From Cyanobacteriota bacterium (GTDB lineage Bacteria; Cyanobacteriota; Cyanobacteriia; Phormidesmidales; Phormidesmidaceae): a stretch of 7,865 nucleotides of DNA. Within the stretch, counting starts at the first letter, position 1, and each line of letters starts with the position of its first letter. The translations under genes and the position numbers were made by a program. Below the pieces are notes generated by a model. That model ran no database searches, was not told the origin of the DNA, and worked only from the letters and a program-made list of their open reading frames with translations. Positions 1 to 4,582 of the stretch are shown here, piece by piece. The DNA is taken from positions 1 to 7,865 of the forward strand of contig JAQCKL010000196.1 of the NCBI GenBank assembly GCA_027592485.1, written 5' to 3'.

Positions 1-70
1 GATTCGCATCATGGTGCGGCGACTCGCGTAGCGATTTTGACACCGAATAACTTTTCAAACATCCTCTCAG
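1..70. mobile_element. Possible end of an insertion sequence abutting the truncated permease gene
   Basis: The permease reading frame is closed upstream of position 68 by stops at 29-31 and 38-40, so the first ~67 bases are foreign to that gene. The stretch at 50-70, ACTTTTCAAACATCCTCTCA plus one G, resembles from memory the terminal inverted repeats of IS5-like elements in cyanobacteria. That resemblance is inference. A short open frame ending in TAA at 48-50 runs in from the window edge and could be the tail of a transposase, but 16 codons are too few to identify. The other end of the element and its target duplication would lie outside the window. A simple deletion junction is the alternative. 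Confidence 0.35.
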
Positions 71-703
71 GCCTTTGTGGGTCTGGGCGGCATCAATGGC
101 AGCAATATCATTGATTTTCTGGCGGTGCTGTTGGTGTTCCTATTTGTGGATATGTTCGACACTATCGGTACCTTGATGGGGGTGGGCACCCAGGCGGGCT
201 ATATCGATGACAAGGGGGAACTGCCCCGAGCCAATCAGGCCCTATCAGCGGATGCGATCGCCACCACTGCTGGGGCAATCATGGGCACCTCCACAGTCAC
301 CACCTTTGCCGAATCGGCTTCTGGCGTGGCTGAAGGGGGACGCTCTGGCCTTACCGCAGTTGTAGCGGCTGGGATGTTTCTCGTGGCGCTCTTGTTTGTG
401 CCAATTTTTGAGGCTATCCCTGGCTTTGCCACCGCCCCGGCCCTATTGATTGTGGGGGTGTTGATGATGACCAGCGTCTCTAGCATTCGCTGGGGGGATC
501 TGACCGAAGCGATTCCCGCCTTTGTCACCATGTTCTTTATTCCCCTGGGGTTCTCGATCGCGGCGGGCCTCTCTGCCGGTCTGATTCTCTACCCCTTTAC
601 CAAGCTGGTGAGTGGTCGGGCCAATGAGGTCTCTGTGGTCACCTGGATTCTGGCAGCCGTCTTTATCTTCCGGTTTGTCTTTACGACCCTCCGCTTTGGT
701 TAA
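68..703 (+). pseudogene. NCS2/AzgA-family purine permease, 5'-truncated (C-terminal half)
   Basis: This encodes the C-terminal ~210 residues of a nucleobase transporter that moves hypoxanthine, guanine or adenine across the inner membrane. Counting from the GTG at 77, a membrane segment at residues 11-34 carries the family motif FVDMFDTIGTLMGV. The conserved loop GTSTVTTFAES, followed by ASGVAEGGRSGLTAV, spans 70-95. Further hydrophobic segments lie near 91-134, 144-178 and 185-205. Family members have about 430-470 residues with 12-14 helices, so roughly half is missing. Homology seems to begin near QAF at 68, and stops close the frame upstream. The GTG at 77 is only the first start-like codon inside the fragment, not a credible start. 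The neighbouring xanthine dehydrogenase suggests that this permease once fed it. The family call is firm. The exact base specificity cannot be read, and the missing half may survive beyond the window edge. Confidence 0.85.
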
Positions 704-1221
704 CGGGATTGAGCAGGTCTGTCAGCCTTTAGTCAGCGCAACAAAATCCTCCAGCCATTCGCGATCGCGGTGCTGGGGGATTTTTGCGTTCACAGCTCTG
801 CTCATACGGATGATTCCAGACCTTCATAACTAGTTAGATCGCTGGTTTTTCTCAAGCCAAGCCGACATAGTTTGGAAGCCGCATTGGTCCAGAATGACGT
901 ACCGCTTTCAGAGGCTTATTAAGCATTGTTCATAGATGCAAATCCTTGGTTCCGCTAAGAATTTGTATCTATTCAAAGAGCGATCAATCAGTAGTTTTGA
1001 TGCCGATATCAATGGTTCACTAAAGGGTTATATTGTCTGAAGCGCTTATAGAAACGGGATTCTATCGATCAGGCTCAAAATTTTCAAAAAGTTTTTCACA
1101 TAATAAGACTTGTTGGCTAAGCATCACCCTTCTAGAGACAAGTGCCTACTTCTGGTTGAGAGAATCCCCTCAACTTAGCTACAAAATACTTCTGTGCAAT
1201 CTTGATTAGAACAATTTTGAG
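704..1221. other. Non-coding region between permease fragment and membrane-protein gene
   Basis: No convincing gene is seen in these 518 bases. A HIP1 octamer lies at 761-768, after which the sequence becomes AT-rich with no further HIP1 site until xdhA. On the minus strand a 27-codon ORF (ATG at 805, stop at 722-724) ends in DREWLEDFVALTKG, which reads like a genuine protein C-terminus. It may be the remnant of a lost gene but is unidentified. A weak hairpin, GTTGAG/CTCAAC with an 8-base loop, lies at 1155-1174, about 47 bases past the stop of the minus-strand gene. It has no T-run, so it is a poor terminator. Confidence 0.5.
1025..1058 (-). repeat. Degenerate dispersed repeat, copy A
   Basis: Read on the minus strand, this starts CCCGTTTCTATAAGCGCTTC and ends ATATAACCC. 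It aligns by eye with 2484-2518 on the plus strand at about 26 of 32 positions, allowing small gaps. The alignment keeps the blocks CCC, TTTCT, TAAGC, TTCAG, ATAT and CCC in order. The two copies therefore lie in opposite orientation on either side of the membrane-protein gene. This may be a scattered intergenic repeat family. The match is short and was made by hand. Confidence 0.35.
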
Positions 1222-2118
1222 CTAGCGACTTAAATCATATTTTTTCTGGATTGCCGAAAACTTATTCCCTCTTCCCGTAGTAAATTCAAAGAAAAAAGGC
1301 AAGGATTTTCCAGCGTTTTCATAAAAAATAGAACATCCTATTTCTGATGTGCCGAATTCTTTTGACATATCCGTCACTGAATTTCCAAATATATCTATCC
1401 CTTCTTTAGCAAGAGCACATGATAGCTCTCTATCTGTTAAAGGATTAATATCAGTCGGGAACAACTCGAAAACATCTAGCGGTATAGGAATGCCAACCAG
1501 GATATGAAAGATCCTAGTCTCACCAGCATCAAGCTTAATTGGAAGCTTGACTGACTGACCATCCTCGTCAAATAGACCACCATCAATTCCTGAATAAAAT
1601 GCTGAAGACGTTAAAGAGTCTCCTTGCATGACCCTATACTCAACTATGAAGAGTTGCTGGCTACCATTATTAGAAATGGTGATTTTCCAAGGAAATTGAA
1701 CAATTTGGCCAAAGCTCGGAATGGTATTGTCAGTTACCTGGACTATACCATTACTTAAATTAGGATTTACTTCTAACGATACCTGTTCTTCAAGCTGAGA
1801 TTGGATTAGCGTGTTCTGTTCACTGATTAACGCATTTTGCTTTTCAATAAGCTGATTGGCATGCCATGCTAGAAGCAATCCCAAAACTGCAATGAAGCTA
1901 ACTCCTGTAGTAACTGCAGGCTGGATTAATGACATGAGAAGTCTAATCAATAAAGCACTACGAGAAGCATTACGGCGAGGATCATCAGCGGAAGCAGATG
2001 AATACCGTATAAAATTTTGTAGGATTTGCCAAAGACGATGCTCCTGCTGAATAAAGGTAGCTTGTACTTTTAGATCAAGTTCTTCTATCGTCTCTGGTGA
2101 TGGATTTTGCTTTGCCAT
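1222..2118 (-). CDS. Hypothetical single-pass membrane protein with juxtamembrane coiled coil
   Basis: I do not recognise a family for this 298-residue protein. Residues 1-60 look cytoplasmic: a charged helix (about 9-38), then an arginine-rich stretch (RRNASRSALLIR, 48-59). One strong membrane helix spans about 62-85. It is followed by three consecutive heptads, LIEKQNA, LISEQNT and LIQSQLE (90-110), a likely coiled coil that would drive oligomerisation just outside the membrane. Residues 113-298 look beta-rich, with a stretch near 144-165 (WKITISNNGSQQLFIVEYRV) reminiscent of immunoglobulin-like folds. The only cysteines, 234 and 262, could form a disulfide if this domain is periplasmic, as the positive-inside rule predicts. 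The start is the ATG at 2118. An ATG 10 bases upstream is out of frame, and no clear Shine-Dalgarno site is visible. The gene is AT-rich and lacks HIP1, unlike the xdh genes. A sensory or envelope role is only a guess. Confidence 0.8.
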   Translation of the reverse strand: MAKQNPSPETIEELDLKVQATFIQQEHRLWQILQNFIRYSSASADDPRRNASRSALLIRLLMSLIQPAVTTGVSFIAVLGLLLAWHANQLIEKQNALISEQNTLIQSQLEEQVSLEVNPNLSNGIVQVTDNTIPSFGQIVQFPWKITISNNGSQQLFIVEYRVMQGDSLTSSAFYSGIDGGLFDEDGQSVKLPIKLDAGETRIFHILVGIPIPLDVFELFPTDINPLTDRELSCALAKEGIDIFGNSVTDMSKEFGTSEIGCSIFYENAGKSLPFFFEFTTGRGNKFSAIQKKYDLSR

Positions 2119-2189
2119 CAGTACTCATTTATGAAATTCCAAAATCACTGAGGTAGAACAGACTTCAATATTCTCCAGTGAATCATATT

Positions 2190-2218
2190 AATTACAACAG
2201 CCCGGACTGTTTTGTCAA
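2190..2218 (-). promoter_or_regulatory. Candidate promoter with operator-like palindrome for the membrane-protein gene
   Basis: On the minus strand a perfect TTGACA (2213-2218) lies about 95 bases before the ATG at 2118. It is followed by the 16-bp palindrome 2196-2211 (plus strand AACAGCCCGGACTGTT), in which seven of eight base pairs match. AT-rich hexamers follow: TAATTA at an 18-base spacing, or TAATAT at 22. Neither is a strong -10 box, so the promoter call is moderate. The palindrome fills the -35/-10 spacer, a position where a dimeric repressor or MerR-type activator could act. No regulator gene is adjacent. Confidence 0.4.
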
Positions 2219-2261
2219 CGAAGTCATAAGGCTTACAGTGCAAGCATCGCAGTAACTGGCG

Positions 2262-2305
2262 ATTTAAATCAGAAGTCAGCAGGAAAGCTGACTTCTGATT
2301 TAAAT
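2262..2305. repeat. Perfect 19-bp inverted repeat (hairpin)
   Basis: The arm ATTTAAATCAGAAGTCAGC (2262-2280), the 6-base loop AGGAAA (2281-2286) and the exact reverse complement of the arm (2287-2305) form an uninterrupted 19-bp stem. The outer half is AT-rich and itself palindromic (ATTTAAAT). There is no clean T-run on either side. It could be a bidirectional terminator, a small foldback element or an RNA structure. It lies more than 140 bases upstream of the minus-strand gene's start codon and 490 bases before xdhA, so it does not sit at the end of any visible gene. Confidence 0.85.
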
Positions 2306-2434
2306 ACTTCTAGCAACGAAGGCTCCACATTTCAGGTAATGTAAGGAGCAGATTCTTGTCCGAAGTATTGTCCATAGAAACGAGGTCTAACGCCTGGGAT
2401 AAGGGTGCTGGTCTCTCAAGAGGTGATGTTAGCT

Positions 2435-2456
2435 GTAAAGCTTAGACAAGCTTTAC
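2435..2456. repeat. 9-bp inverted repeat with tetraloop
   Basis: GTAAAGCTT (2435-2443), loop AGAC (2444-2447) and AAGCTTTAC (2448-2456) pair perfectly. AT-rich sequence including CTTTAATTT follows on the plus strand, so weak terminator activity in that direction is possible, but no plus-strand gene ends nearby. The role is unknown. Confidence 0.6.
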
Positions 2457-2474
2457 GAACAGCTTTAATTTAAA

Positions 2475-2575
2475 TCGCTATAACCCTTTCTTTGTAAGCC
2501 TTTCAGGCGATATCGCCCGCCAATAAACCAGTGCCGCGAATCGCTATTAGCCCGTTTCTAAGCCCCGATTCACCT
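2475..2575 (+). repeat. Degenerate direct repeat upstream of xdhA, about 66-base period
   Basis: TCGCTATAACCC followed by TTTCTTTGTAAGCC (from 2475) resembles TCGCTATTAGCCC followed by GTTTCTAAGCC (from 2541). The shared order is TCGCTAT, CCC, TTTCT, AAGCC and TTCA. The first unit (2484-2518) also resembles the inverted copy at 1025-1058. Two imperfect copies could come from an old tandem duplication or from repeated insertion of one small element. The match was made by eye and may be partly chance. Confidence 0.35.
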
Positions 2576-2675
2576 AGAGATTTGCGCCCTCACCCTCGGG
2601 AAATTGCCATCAGCATCTGTGCCGAACTAATTTGCGTATAAGGTGCGGCGATCAGGCCCGGTAATCCTCAATCCC

Positions 2676-2718
2676 GTATGACAGGCTACAAACGCCTTTT
2701 TCTGGCAATGTATACAGT
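2676..2718 (+). promoter_or_regulatory. Candidate NtcA-activated promoter of xdhA
   Basis: GTATGACAGGCTAC (2676-2689) matches the NtcA consensus GTA-N8-TAC exactly. After 23 bases comes TACAGT (2713-2718), which fits the TA-N3-T -10 box of class II NtcA promoters, where spacing is usually 20-24. TATACA at 2711-2716 overlaps as an alternative -10. Transcription would start near 2725, leaving a 5' leader of about 70 bases before the xdhA ATG. NtcA is the cyanobacterial global nitrogen activator, so control of purine breakdown by nitrogen limitation makes sense. The six fixed consensus bases occur often by chance; the correct -10 spacing and the position before a nitrogen-scavenging gene raise confidence. 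Confidence 0.6.
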
Positions 2719-2795
2719 AGCTGACAAAACCCGAGGTGCGATTTGGTTGAAATCGCCTTGCTCTGATCATCCCCGCCCGATCGCAGATTTTGCCC

Positions 2796-4211
2796 ATGCT
2801 AGAAACCGCCTTGACCCTGACGATTAACGGCGATCGCCTCAGCCTCGATAATATTTCGCCCACCCTGACCCTGCTGGAATACCTACGCCAAAGCGGTCGG
2901 ATCGGCACCAAGGAGGGCTGTGCCGACGGCGACTGTGGGGCCTGCACCATCGTGGTGGTAGGTGAGGGAGCAGACGGGGGTTGGCAATATCAAGCCATGA
3001 ATAGCTGCCTGATTCCCCTGGGGGCGATGGCCGGTCGCCAGCTGATCACCGTTGAAGGGGTGGCCCAGGGAGGGCTGCATCCGGTGCAGGCAAAGATGGT
3101 GGAATTGGGGGGATCCCAATGCGGCTACTGCACCCCTGGCTTCATCATGAGTATGTTTGCCAGTTACTACGATGGTCAGCGGGATGATCTGGCTGTGGAG
3201 GGCAACCTTTGCCGTTGCACCGGCTACTTGCCGATTCGGCGAGCCCTGCAAAGCCTGCAGCCAGTGGATGCTGAGGATCCTTGGCAAGCTCGGTTAGCCC
3301 AAACCGATGCTGATGGGCTCCCAGCGCTGGATTATCAAGGTCAGGGCCAGCGATTTTATCGCCCCACCCAATTGAGTCAGGTGTTGGCCTTAATGGCCGA
3401 TCACCCAGAGGCCACCCTGGTGGCCGGAGCCACGGATCTAGGTTTGGAACTCACCCATCGCCGCCAACAGTACCCGGTTTTGATTTCCCTAGAAGCGGTG
3501 GAAGAACTCCACGGCATCCAACCCGCCGCCACTGAGGTAACCATTGGCGCTGCCGTCCCCCTGAGCCAGATCAAAGCCACCCTCCATGGCGTCTTTCCGG
3601 CCTTGGATGAAATGCTCCATTGGTTTGCGGCCCGCCAAGTCCGGAACCGGGCTACCCTCGGCGGTAATCTCGGCACCGCCTCCCCGATTGGGGATTTGCC
3701 GCCGGTGTTATTGGCCCTAGATGCCACGGTGACCTTGGCCAGCACAGCGGGGCAGCGAACCGTGGCGATCGCCGATTTCTTCACGGGCTATCGCCAAACC
3801 CTGCGCCAACCCGATGAAGTGATCGTCTCGATCACGATTCCTAAGACCCTGGCCCCTGGGGCAACCCGACGGCTGAGCCAGTCCTACAAGGTGGGTAAGC
3901 GGGGCACCGACGACATCAGTATTGTGGCGGCGACCTTCACCCTTGATCTGGACGAACACAACACCATCGTCTTGGCGCGTCTGGCCTATGGCGGGGTGGC
4001 GGCGACACCGGTGCGGGCGATCGCGATCGAAACCGCGTTGATCGGTCAACCCTGGACTGCCGAAACGGTGCAGGCGGTGAAGTCACCCTTGCACAATGCC
4101 TTTACCCCCCTGTCGGATCTGCGGGCCAGCGCCGGGTATCGCCGTCAACTGGTCGCCAACCTATTCGAGAAGTTCTTTTATGAAAGTGCCTCATTGAGGT
4201 CCACTTCGTAG
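2796..4211 (+). CDS. xdhA: Xanthine dehydrogenase small subunit XdhA (2Fe-2S and FAD domains)
   Basis: XdhA carries electrons from the molybdenum site of XdhB through two 2Fe-2S clusters to FAD and on to an acceptor, normally NAD+, in the cytoplasm. Counted from the ATG at 2796 (471 residues), residues 1-80 form a plant-type ferredoxin domain with cluster ligands C42, C47, C50 and C71. Residues 85-155 form the helical 2Fe-2S domain with C109, C112, C139 and C141 (motifs SQCGYCTPG and NLCRCTGY). From about 185 comes the FAD domain, with VAGATDLG (209-216) and GGNLGTASPIGDLPPVLL (289-306). The C-terminal flavoprotein domain includes KRGTDDIS and ends in RRQLVANLF. The length matches bacterial XdhA (about 460-490), and all eight cysteines are present. 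A TTG at 2790 is in frame, but the ATG two codons later is the better start. A HIP1 site lies near the 5' end. The gene probably heads an operon with xdhB. Confidence 0.93.
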   Translation: MLETALTLTINGDRLSLDNISPTLTLLEYLRQSGRIGTKEGCADGDCGACTIVVVGEGADGGWQYQAMNSCLIPLGAMAGRQLITVEGVAQGGLHPVQAKMVELGGSQCGYCTPGFIMSMFASYYDGQRDDLAVEGNLCRCTGYLPIRRALQSLQPVDAEDPWQARLAQTDADGLPALDYQGQGQRFYRPTQLSQVLALMADHPEATLVAGATDLGLELTHRRQQYPVLISLEAVEELHGIQPAATEVTIGAAVPLSQIKATLHGVFPALDEMLHWFAARQVRNRATLGGNLGTASPIGDLPPVLLALDATVTLASTAGQRTVAIADFFTGYRQTLRQPDEVIVSITIPKTLAPGATRRLSQSYKVGKRGTDDISIVAATFTLDLDEHNTIVLARLAYGGVAATPVRAIAIETALIGQPWTAETVQAVKSPLHNAFTPLSDLRASAGYRRQLVANLFEKFFYESASLRSTS

Positions 4212-4251
4212 GGGCGCGGGGGAGGGCGTAGGGATTTGCAAAAGCTTCTGG

Positions 4252-4500
4252 CCCTCATCCTCAATCCCTCTCCCAGAGGGTGAGGGACTTGTATCCGGCT
4301 CCCTTCTCCCAAATGGCTACTGCTTATACACAAGCTCTGAGATCCCCCCCCTTAAAAAGGGGGGCATTGAAATTTCGGTTTTGAGATAGCCCCCTTTTTA
4401 AGGGGGCGGCGATAGCGGGGGATCGCCCAGTACTGGGTAGTTTCGAGATATGTATAAGCGGTAGTCCAAATGGAGAAGGGTTGGGGATGAGGGGAGAAGG
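4252..4500. repeat. C-rich intergenic repeat, split by a later insertion
   Basis: The left part (4252-4316) contains CCCTCATCCTCAATCCCTCT and the stem CCCTCT-ccc-AGAGGG (4266-4280), flanked by CCCTCA and TGAGGG. The right part (4466-4500) carries GGAGAAGGG and GGGGATGAGGG. If the insert 4317-4464 is removed, CCCTTCTCC-caaat-GGAGAAGGG becomes a perfect 9-bp hairpin, and the two ends read as inverted versions of CCCTCATCC-type sequence. From memory, sequences of this type recur between genes in many cyanobacteria. It has no coding capacity. Confidence 0.6.
4317..4464. mobile_element. MITE-like element with 14-bp terminal inverted repeats and 8-bp target duplication
   Basis: The left end CTACTGCTTATACA (4317-4330) and the right end TGTATAAGCGGTAG (4451-4464) are inverted copies matching at 13 of 14 positions. 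The element is flanked by CCAAATGG on both sides (4309-4316 and 4466-4473, with one extra T at 4465), which fits a target-site duplication. Inside is a foldback segment, 4341-4424, running from GATCCCCC to GGGGGATC. It contains two hairpins, CCCCCC-ttaaaaa-GGGGGG (about 4346-4364) and GCCCCCTTTTTAAGGGGGC (4389-4407), which are inverted relatives of each other. A perfect 12-bp palindrome, CCCAGTACTGGG, sits at 4426-4437. No transposase is encoded, so mobility would depend on an enzyme made elsewhere. The parent transposon family is not identified. Confidence 0.65.
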
Positions 4501-4582
4501 CTGAAACGTAGTCAGGTCAGGGATTTCTAATTAAGTTGAAGCGCATGGAGATCTGCTCCCATCGCTGCACAGACGTAACGCC

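Larger units (their letters stand above)
2119..2795. other. Divergent intergenic region between the membrane-protein gene and xdhA
   Basis: These 677 bases separate two divergently oriented genes. They hold the minus-strand promoter candidate (2190-2218), a perfect 19-bp hairpin (2262-2305), a 9-bp hairpin (2435-2456), a degenerate repeat (2475-2575) and the NtcA-type promoter (2676-2718). The stretch 2306-2434 shows nothing I can identify. No protein-coding sequence is supported; a minus-strand ORF at 2627-2950 runs antisense into xdhA and is a shadow. Confidence 0.6.
4212..4582. other. Repeat-filled gap inside the xdhA-xdhB operon
   Basis: Bacterial xdhA and xdhB are usually adjacent or overlapping; here 371 bases separate them. 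Most of 4252-4500 is nested repeat DNA, listed separately. Positions 4501-4582 hold no recognisable -35/-10 pair and no Shine-Dalgarno site before the ATG at 4583. xdhB is therefore probably transcribed from upstream through strongly folding RNA, or from a promoter I cannot see. Confidence 0.6.

Noticed and set aside
612..833. 73-codon plus-strand ORF overlapping the permease end
   Set aside because: It starts inside the permease in another frame and has a composition typical of a shadow frame.
1529..1550. TCAAGCTT-aattgg-AAGCTTGA inverted repeat
   Set aside because: It lies inside the membrane-protein coding sequence and is explained by codon choice; no regulatory role is supported.
2119..2795. 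CRISPR array, tRNA or riboswitch in the large intergenic region
   Set aside because: There are no regularly spaced identical repeats, no cloverleaf with a TTC loop, and no riboswitch core that I could recognise; the repeats present are isolated hairpins.
2627..2950. 107-codon minus-strand ORF across the start of xdhA
   Set aside because: It overlaps the xdhA N-terminus and the NtcA-type promoter antisense, and its translation has no recognisable motif; it is a shadow in GC-rich DNA.
4389..4407. GC-rich hairpin with internal T-run as a terminator between xdhA and xdhB
   Set aside because: The T-run is in the loop, not after the stem, and the structure belongs to the MITE-like element.
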